Of a stretch of 64,000 bases of DNA, positions 1-9,720 are shown in pieces. A program made the translations under genes and the position numbers. The DNA comes from Triatoma infestans (taxonomy: Eukaryota > Arthropoda > Insecta > Hemiptera > Reduviidae): NCBI GenBank assembly GCA_011037195.1, contig JAAEAF010002679.1, forward strand, positions 1 through 64,000. Reading direction: 5' to 3'. Every line of letters begins with the position of its first letter. Position 1 is the first letter of the stretch. The notes below the pieces were generated by a model that was not told the DNA's origin, ran no database searches, and saw nothing but the letters and a program-made list of their open reading frames with translations.

Positions 1-2
1 AC

Positions 3-506
3 CCACCCATCTACAGATCCCTTACGCATATTAATTCTCTCTCGCAAAAAATCAACAAATCCCTGAAGAAACACATTCCTAATCTCACCATAGGCTTCAC
101 CACTTCTAACAAACTGTACAAAATCTACACCAAACTTAAAGACCCTATTCCCATAACCAACAAAACACACACGGTTTATAACCTGAAATGCTCTACTCCC
201 AATTGCAATGTTTCCTATGTGGGAGAAACTTCACAATACTTACATAAAAGACTCAAACAGCACAAATACGACATTATCTCTAAAAAAATAGACAGTACAG
301 CACTTTCCAAGCACGCTCTATCCTTGAACCATACATTTGATTTCCATAATCCTTCTATCCTCGCTACCCAGCCCAATTACACCAAGCGACTCCTTACTGA
401 GTCCATACACATCCATCTCCAAACTAACCTTGTTAATCATAAAAAAGATAAAGACCTTATTTCTTCCCATTACAATTACATCCTCCGTTCCCTTAAAAAA
501 TCCTAA
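3..506 (+). CDS. PLE1 copy 1, C-terminal GIY-YIG endonuclease part (partial)
   Basis: The frame is open from the window edge to the stop at 504-506, so this is the C-terminal end of a protein whose start lies outside the window. It matches residues of the protein encoded at 2401-3465. Motifs of the GIY-YIG nuclease fold are visible: VYNLKCS (GIY position), SYVGETS (YIG position), KRLKQH with the conserved arginine, and LLTESIHIHL with the likely metal-binding glutamate. The CSTPNC cysteine pair and a later histidine pair fit the zinc-binding insert seen in PLE endonucleases. In this family the nuclease nicks the target to prime reverse transcription. I see no stop or frameshift inside the fragment, but without its RT part here activity cannot be judged. 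Confidence 0.85.
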   Translation, partial: PPIYRSLTHINSLSQKINKSLKKHIPNLTIGFTTSNKLYKIYTKLKDPIPITNKTHTVYNLKCSTPNCNVSYVGETSQYLHKRLKQHKYDIISKKIDSTALSKHALSLNHTFDFHNPSILATQPNYTKRLLTESIHIHLQTNLVNHKKDKDLISSHYNYILRSLKKS

Positions 507-777
507 AGGATGGCAAAAAAAAAGAAAAAAAAAAATTATACAAAATAAATAGAAAAAGCAATTTTCCTATCCCCTCTCCATACATTACTTTCTCCTCACA
601 TAACGGTACTTTCATAACGGTCCCCCTTTCTCCTGACCTTCTGCATTACAACAAACACCCTTTCATTACAGACTTAACATTTCTACTGTAATCTCACCAA
701 TGTATTTTGTTTTTTGTTTGTGGTTTATTTTATAATTTTTTATGTTTATAACTCTTTATTTATTTTTGTTTTGTATT

Positions 778-818
778 GTTCCTGAAGAAGACAAACAAAG
801 TTTGTCGAAACGTCGAAC
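778..818 (+). ncRNA. Hammerhead ribozyme-like motif, PLE1 copy 1
   Basis: Order of elements: stem I strand GTTC (778-781), core CTGAAGA (782-788), one extra A (789), stem II GACAAAC/GTTTGTC with AAA loop (790-806), core GAA (807-809), ACGT (810-813), cleavage-site C (814), second stem I strand GAAC (815-818). ACGT is self-complementary and has no loop, so stem III can only form between two RNA copies. PLEs are known to carry minimal hammerheads near their termini. The extra base before stem II is not canonical. No cleavage test has been made. Confidence 0.65.
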
Positions 819-971
819 GTGTTAATTATTATTATTAAAAAACCATTAAAAAAGTTATATTTTTTTTGGTTTATTGATTTTTACCCTATTGGTCGTGAAG
901 CCAACTTATTCTTGTTTTCATATTATAACTAACGGCCAACATAAAAAAATCTCCTGATAATCATATAAATA

Positions 972-3465
972 ATGGCACAGAACATTCCAGTGTCCAAATT
1001 CACTTTTAGCTATCTTAGGAAGAAATACAACTGCGGTGAGATAATTAACCACATTACATCTACATTAAAGAAATTAGGCTCTCGTGAAAACACCAGGGTT
1101 TTTTTGCTTAAATGCAGAACTAGTCGGGTTTTTCCGAAACATATTGACAACGCCCTCAGCAACATTCCGGCACTACCACATTGGGACTCTCAGAACAAAT
1201 TGAAGCGCTCTATTTTTCTTTTCAAGAAGTCTTTGCTCAATTGTGAAATCAGCTCCATCAATTGGGAAATTAAGTTCCTGGATCAAGATTTCAAGAATTC
1301 AGCCTCCAAACTCCGCGGCATCTTCAGTGACACCGATTTCTTGGTTTTTCAAAACATAGTTGACCAGCTACACATAACATACAAAAAAAACCACAGACCC
1401 ACCTTACACAGAAAATTCACTCACATTGTAAGTACCACTGGTTTCGATAATTATCCCACTTCCAAACCTTCCTGGTTGAAAAATACTTCCTCCATCACTA
1501 TTCCTAATGATGTCCAAAAAATCCTCAGCCTTGGCCCTAACTTTAACCTCCCCAACCGTTCTCCTAAACATTGCATCCCCAACCTTATCATCGACTCTGA
1601 ATACATCCTACGGACTACTGACATCTCAGACGATAACAAAGACTGCCTTAGACTAGAAATGGTCAACATTATGACTAACTTTTTACACAAAAATAACTGC
1701 CACATCCAGACCACACCTCTTCCAAAAAGTTTTTTTCATGACCTCTCCACCACTAAACAGTTTATACAATCTCACCATGACGACATTATCGTCACAAAGG
1801 CAGACAAAGGCAACTCCACTGTTATTATGGACAAACATGATTACATTGACAAAATGACTAACCTCTTCTCTGACACTAATACTTACTCCTTGTTGGATAA
1901 AGACATCACCGCTAAACAGCAAAACTTATTCAACCAGCACATAAAGAAACTGAAAAATCTTGGTCACATTGACTCAAAAACTTATTACAGACTTATCAAC
2001 CATCACAGTACACCTCCCCGTGCCTATGGACTGCCCAAAATTCATAAGCCCCTTTGCCCTATTCGTCCCATCATCTCTTCCATTAATAGCCCCTCTTCCA
2101 ATCTTAGTAAATTCATTCTTCCCGCCCTTCAACCTTTCAGTTCCCAAAACGCTTATGACGTCAAAAATTCCTTTGATTTCATTGAGAAGATAAAACACAT
2201 AACGATTCCCCCCCAATACATCTTGATTTCTCTCGATGTCACCTCTCTGTTTACCAACATCCCACTTGACCTAGTTATCTCATTAGTCTCCCGCAACTGG
2301 TCATCAATTCATCCTCACACGACTATCCCACGATCTCTTTATTGAAACTCTTGACCTTTGTTGTAAATCAGGATATTTTGTCTTCCAAGAGCGTTTTTAT
2401 ATGCAAAAGGACGGCTTGGCCATGGGCAGTTGTCTTGCTCCCTGTCTAGCCAACATTATTATGAATGACCTGTTAGATAAAGTCCTTCCAACTCTTGGCC
2501 CCTCTATTTCCCATATTTTTAAATATGTGGATGACCTTTTCCTTGTCGTCGACCCAACAGATACATCAAAGATTCTTCAGCATTTCAACTCTTACCACAA
2601 CAAACTACATTTCACTATTGAAAAAGAACATAATAACAGACTTCCTTTCCTTGACACACTCATTATACGGAATCCCGACAATACCTTAACTTACGACTGG
2701 TACACTAAACCTACTTACTCCGGACGCCTTCTCCATTTTCTCTCCAACCACCCTTTCCACCAAAAATTCAATACAGCCAAAAATCTAGTTCACCGTGCTA
2801 TATCTCTTTCTCACCCTTCTTTTCACAAGAAAAACCTTAAAAAATCTAGGGAAATCCTTCTCTCCAACGGGTACCCTTCCCATATCATAAACAAAATCAT
2901 TAAAAATTCCTCCTCACCTATCTCCGCACATAGGTTACCTAGTCAAAATCGTACCAATAACCCATCCATCTACAGATCCCTTACGCATATTAATTCTCTC
3001 TCGCAAAAAATCAACAAATCCCTGAAGAAACACATTCCTAATCTCACCATAGGCTTCACCACTTCTAACAAACTGTACAAAATCTACACCAAACTTAAAG
3101 ACCCTATTCCCATAACCAACAAAACACACACGGTTTATAACCTGAAATGCTCTACTCCCAATTGCAATGTTTCCTATGTGGGAGAAACTTCACAATACTT
3201 ACATAAAAGACTCAAACAGCACAAATACGACATTACTTCTAAAAAAATAGACAGTACAGCACTTTCCAATCACGCTCTATCCTTGAACCATACGTTTGAT
3301 TTCCATAATCCTTCTATCCTCGCTACCCAGCCCAGTTACACCAAGCGACTCCTTACTGAGTCCATACACATCCATCTCCAACCTAACCCTGTTAATCATA
3401 AAAAAGATAAAAACCTTATTTCTTCCCATTACAATTACATCCTCTGTTCCCTTAAAAAATCCTAA
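972..3465 (+). pseudogene. PLE1 reverse transcriptase with GIY-YIG endonuclease, one frameshift
   Basis: The protein would copy the element's RNA at a nick made by its own nuclease. The first frame (972-2345, 457 residues) holds KADKGNSTVIMDKHDY near residue 275, PPRAYGLPKIHKP and RPIIS near 350, and LISLDVTSLFTNIP (motif A aspartate) near 425. The second frame (2401-3465) holds MGSCLAPCLAN, the catalytic box KYVDDLF (YVDD at its residues 42-45) and LPFLD, then the GIY-YIG domain in its last 110 residues. Between about 2308 and 2343 the frame changes by one base: the first frame runs into TGA at 2343-2345 while the second frame is open upstream of its first ATG and reads LFIETLDLCCKSGYF. Both catalytic halves are otherwise preserved, so this is a young inactive copy or an assembly indel. 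The start at 972 is the first ATG of the frame. Confidence 0.9.
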
Positions 3466-3730
3466 AGGATGGAGAAAAAAAAAAAAAATTATACAAAATA
3501 AATAGAAAAAGCAATTTTCCTATCCCCTCTCCATACATTACTTTCTCCTCACATAACGGTACTTACATAACGGTCCCCCTTTCTCCTGACCTTCTGCATT
3601 ACAACAAACACCCTTTCATTACAGACTTAACATTTCTACTGTAATCTCACCAATGTATTTTGTTTTTTGTTTGTGGTTTATTTTATAATTTTTTATGTTT
3701 ATAACCCTTTATTTATTTTTGTTTTGTATT

Positions 3731-3771
3731 GTTCCTGAAGAAGACAAACAAAGTTTGTCGAAACGTCGAAC
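3731..3771 (+). ncRNA. Hammerhead ribozyme-like motif, PLE1 copy 2
   Basis: It is identical in every paired and core position to the motif at 778-818: GTTC/GAAC stem I, CTGAAGA and GAA core, a 7-bp stem II with AAA loop, a self-complementary ACGT and C at the cleavage site. The sequence around it differs slightly from copy 1 (loss of a TAA unit just downstream), while the motif is unchanged. Confidence 0.65.
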
Positions 3772-3872
3772 GTGTTATTATTATTAAAAAACAATTAAAA
3801 AAAGTTATATTTTTTTTGGTTTATTGATTTTTACCCTATTGGTCGTGAAGCCAACTAATTCTTGTTTTCATA

Positions 3873-5048
3873 GAAAAATAATAATAAACAACATAATTCT
3901 AACAGCTTATTAGGAAGAATTCTGCTCTTAGGAACGAATAGAATATTAACTTTTTTTGCAGGCAGAATGAAGTTTTGGCCTGGAAGATTATTTAAAACGT
4001 AGCAAAACTGTAATTGAAGCTATACAAAACAATTTGGGACGTTCTTGAATTTAATTGTTCCTTTATTTGGGAGTAACAATTATGTTACTGAAGAGCCCAA
4101 TATTAACTACTTATGAATTCGATGTGTATTATAGATATTAGTTGATAGCTCTAATATAATTATTGTAATATCATGATTAATTATTGTTGCAATTAACATA
4201 ATTATGGAATTATGTTGCTTAATTAAATGATAATAATAATAATAATAATACAATAATTAATAATAATATCCATATAATTATTGTTATTATTTATTTTATT
4301 TTTTTGAAATAATTATTTATAAATACTAAACAATCAGAGAATACATTCATGTTAAATGAAGAAATGGTGCTAACAATAACACTTCTATCTTATATTATAA
4401 AATATTAATTAACTCTGAAGAAATTGATTTACTTTATTAAATATCTTTATAATCATCACTCTCTTTCTCTCTCTCGTCCTTTATTTAAAATTTATTTTAA
4501 TAAAAAAAATTTTTATTTTTCTCTATTTTTAATTTGTACATTTCACTATCTTTCTATGAGCCAAGTTTCTCTTTCTCAAATAAAAAACTGAATTAAATTA
4601 AATCGAGCTGGTGGTTTGTTCGTTTTTTTTTGGAAAATTATTTGTAACAATTGCACATTCCATTGTAAACCGGCAATGCCTTCCATAGCACTCCAAGGAT
4701 TGGAAAGATTACGTAAAAATTTAAGTAGAAACGATTAGAGGAAAAAGGATTATGTGGTTTGAGTAGAAGGAATTCCTGTGTAAGGGATGTTTAATTTTTA
4801 GTAATGATATTTTTGTTAGCTGAAAATATCTCGTTTATAGCGTTTTTATTTATCACAATATTCTTAATTGATCAGAATGACCGTCTATTCAGATAACTGG
4901 ACGATAACCAGGGAAAGTGGAAATTAATCTGCTTTACAATCAGATGCACAGAATGTATCGCTGAAAGTTCTACATTGGAATATACAGGAATAGAGAAAAC
5001 AGAACATGTAAGCAGATCCCAGTTGATGAATTTAGACGAAGAAGTAGC
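3873..5048. other. AT-rich noncoding stretch
   Basis: No gene or recognised element. It contains an ATA trinucleotide run near 4228-4250 and long A/T tracts. The part 4968-5048 is repeated, with divergence, at 5282-5360. Confidence 0.6.
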
Positions 5049-5360
5049 GCTTCATCTTAACGTGATGAAGAAGTTTTCTGTTTGGCGCTGCTAGGAAGAG
5101 AAAGACTAAGAACAGCACTGCTGGAGTCGAGCCTTGCACTTCCTTCTGGAAAACCAGCGCGCTGCCACTGAGCTAATTCTGTCAATCCACCGCGACCAGA
5201 AATTCAATCAGCTGTGTGCATGTAAAACTAAAGTGGCTGCTTACAACAATAACTTTCTAGGCTGATGTGATTTGTTTTCAGTTCTACAATGGAATCAACA
5301 AGGAAACAGAAAACAGAACATGTAAGCAGATCCCACTTGATGTACTTGAAGGAGAAGTAA
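4968..5360 (-). mobile_element. Old tRNA-headed SINE flanked by diverged ~80-bp direct repeats
   Basis: On the minus strand, 5182 to about 5111 reads as a tRNA-like head: TAGCTCAGTGGCAGCGCGCT (box A-like), then AAGGCTCGACTCC (box B-like). It is too irregular to be a working tRNA. The insert (about 5049-5281, 233 bp) lies between two similar segments, 4968-5048 and 5282-5360, which share for example GAACATGTAAGCAGATCCCA. The segments may be a long, decayed target duplication. Confidence 0.5.
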
Positions 5361-5583
5361 CGGTTAAAAGTATTATCAATGATATGTTATGAGCACCCTC
5401 CCTAAGTAAGGTTTTTTGTTTTTAATTCTAACTAAAGGTAACAGCGATCTGAAGAAGTGACCCGATCAGTAAACCCTTCAGGGAATGTTTCAGCTTTAAG
5501 TATTCTTACAACTTTAAATTCCTAATCAAAGTTCATTTTTTATTCGTTTCTTTCCATAATACTTTAATCGCTTAAGTCGACTT

Positions 5584-5853
5584 CAGAGATATTTTCCGTG
5601 ATAGCCTGCTTCTTTTTGTGGTCATCGACCGGTTTCGGGCGTTCGCTCATCATCAGGATGCTTTTTGTCAAACAGTGTGTTAACAGATTTGCACAGAGTG
5701 TATCAACTAAATTTGCTCTTTACAAATCTATGTTATCACACTAGTTGACAGAAAGCATCCTGATGATGGGCGAACTCCCGCCGGTCGATGACCACAAAAA
5801 AAAACAGGCTAACACGGAAAATATCTCTGATGCTTTCCAGTTCTGCGGAACCA
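5584..5853. mobile_element. Head-to-head pair of PLE2 terminal sequences (inverted repeat)
   Basis: The left arm (about 5584-5690) and right arm (about 5738-5831) are inverted copies. Both contain the end sequence that flanks the GIY-YIG-bearing PLE2 copies near 50600-52600: CATCCTGATGATG, GGTCGATGACCACA, CACGGAAAATATCTCTGATG. The left copy lies on the minus strand and the right on the plus strand. No coding sequence remains. Confidence 0.7.
5623..5660 (-). ncRNA. Hammerhead ribozyme-like motif, PLE2 (minus strand)
   Basis: Read on the minus strand: CATC, CTGATGA, one extra T, an imperfect stem II, GAA, ACCGGT, C, GATG. CATC pairs with GATG as stem I. ACCGGT is self-complementary and loop-free, as is ACGT in PLE1, so stem III would form between two molecules. 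The facing plus-strand copy at 5756-5790 has lost three A residues of the core (GAAAC is gone) and should be dead. Confidence 0.6.
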
Positions 5854-5879
5854 ACCACAACAACTTAGGTCTATTTATT

Positions 5880-6280
5880 TTGTCCTCTCCTTATTTTTTT
5901 ATTTTTTTCAAGCACCCTTCTTCAGAAGTTCTAATTCTCCGTTTTTATCTTTGAAAATACAATCTCAAAACATTTCGGCCAGGTAAGCTAGGATCCCTTG
6001 AATAATGGACTGGATGATTTTCCTCTGAATAATATTATTTGCATAGTTTTGTTGCACAGTGATAAAAAATTATAGATGGGAAAACTGTTAATGCATCAAA
6101 AACATTCTTGAATAAAAAACTGTAATGTTTTCATACATGATTTCAGTTACTGAAATTTAAACGTTCATCTAATCGAAAGGAAGAAAAAACTCAAAACATA
6201 AGCTATAATAATGTACATTTTTATACTAAATTGATTAATTCTATTTAATGTTTTTAACTTATTAATTTGGATATATATAT
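5880..6280. other. AT-rich noncoding stretch
   Basis: No gene or repeat recognised. It ends in an AT dinucleotide run at 6271-6280 next to the solo LTR. Confidence 0.5.
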
Positions 6281-6375
6281 TGTAACGTTTTTTCCCTCTA
6301 AACTAGCAACTGCAACTAGTTTTAAGTGGGTTCGTATAGTTAAAATACTCTAAACTTCAATAAAGAAAACACCAA

Positions 6376-6381
6376 TTTATT
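6376..6381 (-). terminator. Polyadenylation signal of the solo LTR
   Basis: AATAAA on the minus strand, about 155 bp downstream of the TATA box and about 95 bp before the LTR end, as expected for the R region of an LTR. Confidence 0.45.
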
Positions 6382-6532
6382 GTTATACACGATAAATTAC
6401 AAAATACAACACTTAATAATAATTACTTCACAGTTTAAACCACAAAAGTTCACTTTGTTCACTTTTTATATACTTTCCACAAACGTACACTTCTTTTGCA
6501 ACTGGAAACTCTCTCAACTCTCTGCGGTCCCA

Positions 6533-6541
6533 CTATTTATG
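6533..6541 (-). promoter_or_regulatory. TATA box of the solo LTR
   Basis: The minus strand reads CATAAATAG, close to the TATA boxes of insect heat-shock genes, and lies just downstream of the HSE array. Transcription would start about 25-30 bases further, near 6505, and run leftward. Confidence 0.6.
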
Positions 6542-6549
6542 CCGGTGGA

Positions 6550-6582
6550 GAATCTTCTAGAATCTTCTCAATCCTTCCAGAA
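6550..6582 (-). promoter_or_regulatory. Phased heat-shock element array in the solo LTR
   Basis: The plus strand reads GAATCTTCTAGAATCTTC at 6550-6567: four perfect alternating nGAAn units at 5-bp spacing. The same 5-bp phase continues with TTC at 6575-6577 and GAA at 6580-6582, leaving one bad slot. This matches the trimer-binding site of heat shock factor. It lies 8 bp upstream of a TATA box in minus orientation. Confidence 0.75.
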
Positions 6583-6676
6583 AGAACTAGAGCGCATCTC
6601 CAGCGCTTCTTAGCGGCCATAAGAGAACTTGAGGTTTCTACTTCCTTTCCTAGATGGCAACACTGGCTGCGTTACA

Positions 6677-8089
6677 ATAAATAAATATATATATATATAT
6701 ATGAAAAGTAAAATTTGTAATTTTGTAAATTTTAAGTATATGAAAATAATGACACAACTGGAATGAGAAAGGTCAAGAACTCTTTCTGAAAATCGATAAA
6801 CAACAATATATGTATATAAGGTTACACGATAAAGAACACTAAAAGGAGTGTAAAAGAAGTTTTTAACACTTATTTTAATGCTACCATTATAAAGTCCAGT
6901 GACTTCAAAGTAAAAAGATAGCTTTTCCCTTTAGTGATACAAATACTTGCTAACAATTATCTAAACATACTTTGTTTTAAGAAGGAAAACAATTTGTTCA
7001 AATAAAGGAGCAAGGTATACTTATTTTAATCCCAAAAGTATTTGTTGTCAACAACTATAACAGAAAGATGTAAATATATATATATAAAAAAATGCTCTTC
7101 TGTTTTATTATAATCTTTCTTCCATACGTTGGGCAATTTTTTTTAGCAAAAGAAAATGAGCCACTTTCCTTGCAAAAAAAAAAAAAATCTTGCACATTTA
7201 CAGGTTTATCAGTCCACAGAGAAACAGTTTATTTTAGTAAAAGTATCTCTTTTTTTACCCTCCATTAAACTTATCAAAGTAAAAGTATTCTAATGGAATG
7301 CAATTTTTTTCTCTAGAATTTAACATTTTTTCATCTTTCTTTTTTCTTCTACCAGCTTAAAGGTTTTATAGATAAGACTATGAATGATGCTAAAATATAA
7401 ACAACTAGAAAAACTTTAAAAAACTGAAATGAAGATATTATAACAAAGGTGTGAAAAATTTAAAATAACATTATCTGGACTATTGGATAAATTTGTACCA
7501 ATCTTGGAATTTCAATAAAAACATAAGTTATATAAGTGATTGCTGGAAAAGTAAATGTCCAGTACTTTCCCTATAAGTGAATGTATTTATTAGCGAGAAT
7601 ATATTGATTGGTATGATCGTATTTATAGCATGAATGTATTTATTGGAAAAAAAAATGTTGCTATGAACGTATGAGGTTATGTTTTTCTTAGCGTGAAGGT
7701 TGTAAAATTTTATAAAGAAACTTCAATAGAATAAATATGTTTAAGTTTATTTTAGGATTAGTTGTTTTTTTTTGGGGGGGGGGATGCAGAAACAATTGTT
7801 AAAAGTGCTGAGCAACCTATCTACTAAATGACTTTTCTGAGCAACCTAACTCGACTTTCTCTAAATGCAGTGAGTACAATTATAAAATTGTGAAAATTTC
7901 ATTAAACTTTCGAATTTTTATTCAGTTCCCCTACCATAAATATAAAGTTGTTAGGGATACATATTGGTTTGGCATCCACATGGCAAGTAGCCACTTGAAT
8001 ATAGTGTTAATTAAGGATGTGTAGATGATAGTAATGCTTCCTAAGTACTTCCAATGTAACAATATAGAGGGTATAATTGTACATTATAC
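6677..8089. other. AT-rich noncoding stretch
   Basis: Contains short AT runs (6686-6702, 7075-7087) and homopolymers, including G at 7775-7783. I see no gene, no repeat family with other members here and no terminal structure. Confidence 0.5.
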
Positions 8090-8300
8090 CGAAGTAGTAC
8101 CTTGTACTTTTAAAAAAAACGGTAACGTTACTATCACCCCAGAACCCCCCAAAAAATCAATTTTCCTGGAAAATTATTAGAAATAAAAGTGGTAGGCAGT
8201 TATCTGTGAACACAGCATACAAACTGTAAAGAAAATCATACAACAATATTTTCGGTGAAAACTCTATTGCGAAACTTTAATACGTTCGCAATACTTTCTG
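8090..8300 (+). repeat. Degraded HINE (Helentron-like) fragment
   Basis: Shares the blocks CCAAAAAATCAATTTTCCTGG, AATAAAAGTGGTAGGCA, TAAAGAAAATCATACAACA and GGTGAAAACTC with the divergent HINE copies near 18522-19265 and 36500-36930. It lacks the 5' end and the 3' hairpin. Confidence 0.5.
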
Positions 8301-8461
8301 TTTATGAAAATCCCATCCTTAAATCAATAGTATAAAAAAAAAAAAATAGTTGCCATCCATTAAAATTCAACAACATCAATATTAAAGTTAGAAATAGGGA
8401 AGGGATTAGCTCAGTGGTAGCACGCTAGACTAGCAATACGGAGGTCCCGGGTTCGAGTCCA

Positions 8462-9720
8462 TTACTATTATTATTATTATTATTATTTGTCTGTGGGGAG
8501 GGACCAAACCCTGCACTATCCAAAGCCCCATTGGCCCGTATAGCTACCCAAAGAAAAACAACAACAATCCGGTTCTATAACAAATATCCTGACCCGAGTA
8601 TAATCCATCCAAGATTCACCGCAGTCCGAACAAATCGGATAATAAGCTTAAGGGGAAATAGCTTAAGCTCTTCTACAGACATCCTGCTCCAACCAAAGGT
8701 CTTGAACCTAATCTCCTCACAATCCAAATAATCTGTCATAAGATAGATGGGTGTATCCTCCTCTGTCACACAGACTCTACAAAATGGATCCGGCATGTAC
8801 CCCATTAGGTAGAGCTGTCTCCTGAAACCACAATGTCCAGTAAGGGATCTAACCAGATGCCTGAGAGAGTTCCGTGAAAGACACAACAACGTCTCACTAA
8901 TAGCCCTGCCCGGACCCCACATGAGTATTTTGGACTGCCCACAACCAACAGAGCTCATCCATTAGGATGAATGCTGTGAAGCTGTCCATGAATGGAAGCC
9001 TGACAGACATGTGCCAGCAGACACGCCAACAGCTGGCTCGGGACCAATGAAAGGGAGAGAGGCACCTAATTTGGCAAACTTATCCACCTCCTCATTCCCA
9101 AAAATTCCCATGTGACCCAGTACCCACACTAGAAGCCCCATCCTTCAGAGAAGAAAGCTCTTGCAGTCTTTTAGAACATTCTAACATCAAACTGGAAGTG
9201 AAGACACATGAACTCAGCGCCTTCAGCGCAGCTTGGCTGTCCGAGCAGATACAAACACCTTTTAAATTAGTGTTACGTACCCTCTCATCCAAGATACAAC
9301 AAAGAATTGCATAAACCTCAGTCTGGAAGACTGTGATACATTCACCAAGAGAACTCCAAATGATCTCCGGTCTCAAAATAGACCGCAGCTGCAGACCTTC
9401 CATCCATTCTGGACCCATCCGTCTAACACCGGAGGTAATTATCAGGTATCACACCAGAGGGACCCAATGTTGACCAATCTTCCCTAAAAGGTAACCTAAC
9501 TCTGTAATAGTGCTCAAAAACAAAAGTCTTCAACATTCTGTCAGAAGGAAAACCTGTAATAGGAACCTTCAAAAGAATGGTAGAATGACCCATATCGCTT
9601 AACCTGCCAAAAAACCTGCCTGCTTAATTCTATAACAGGCTTTCATTGCCACAGTTTTTACCTCTACAAAGAGCGGTGAGATTCCCAATAAAGTCTCCAT
9701 TGCAGCTGTCTATAGAGCAT
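8462..9720 (-). mobile_element. LINE1: 5'-truncated non-LTR retrotransposon with RNase H
   Basis: About 1.26 kb on the minus strand, ending in an (AAT)n tail at 8463-8488 on the plus coordinates. It is flanked by GAGGTC(CC)GGGTTCGAGTCCA at 8441-8461 and GAGGTCGGGTTCGAGTCCA at 9721-9739, which looks like a ~19-21-bp target duplication inside a SINE box B. RNase H plus a TAA-type tail fits the I group of LINEs. A second, shorter copy lies at 13915-14398. Confidence 0.75.
8575..9418 (-). pseudogene. LINE1 ORF2 C-terminal remnant: RNase H and zinc-finger-like tail
   Basis: Two ORF pieces remain. The upstream one (9418-9092) reads TVFQTEVYAIL and VCICSDSQAALKAL, which carry the glutamate and second aspartate of an RNase H active site. 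Around 9118-9065 another frame reads FGNEEVDKFAKLGA, the region of the last RNase H aspartate. The downstream piece (8958-8575, 127 residues) reads LTGHCGFRRQLYLMG and DPFCRVCVTEEDTPIYLM, the Cys-rich segment that follows RNase H in I/R1-type elements. In such elements RNase H removes template RNA after target-primed reverse transcription. The RT and endonuclease domains are missing through 5' truncation, and frames are broken between pieces, so this copy is inactive. Confidence 0.8.

Larger units (their letters stand above)
1..923 (+). mobile_element. PLE1 copy 1: 3' part of a Penelope-like element
   Basis: This is the 3' end of a Penelope-like element that continues off the left edge. It aligns with 2960-3872 at about 98% identity by eye (roughly ten substitutions in the first 500 bases plus small indels in A-tracts). 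It holds the C-terminal GIY-YIG coding part, a noncoding tail and a hammerhead-like motif at 778-818. Copy 2 begins directly after it, so the two lie head-to-tail. Tandem partial copies are usual for this class. The shared sequence stops at 923 and at 3872. Confidence 0.85.
924..3872 (+). mobile_element. PLE1 copy 2: nearly complete Penelope-like element
   Basis: The unit holds a short leader (924-971), a reverse transcriptase plus GIY-YIG reading frame broken once (972-3465), an A/T-rich 3' region and a hammerhead-like motif at 3731-3771. The last shared base with copy 1 is near 3872. Copy 1 supplies the upstream terminal-repeat-like segment, so the pair has the repeat-ORF-repeat layout typical of Penelope elements. 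No clean target duplication was found, because the left flank is copy 1. Confidence 0.85.
6281..6676 (-). mobile_element. Solo LTR (396 bp), minus orientation, with heat-shock-type promoter
   Basis: The segment begins TGTAACG and ends CGTTACA, a 7-bp inverted terminal repeat with TG...CA ends typical of LTRs. The flanks ATAT and ATAA agree in three of four bases, weak support for a 4-bp target duplication. On the minus strand the parts come in LTR order: a heat-shock-element array, a TATA box (CATAAATAG), then AATAAA at 6376-6381. No internal retroelement sequence is attached on either side, so it is a solo LTR. Confidence 0.75.

Noticed and set aside
8401..8461. Possible tRNA gene (box A and box B present)
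   Set aside because: No acceptor stem closes, the sequence is cut at box B by a LINE, and the same head occurs with a common body at 14435, so it is a SINE head. The same reasoning applies at 5111, 17960, 30805, 50340 and 63483.
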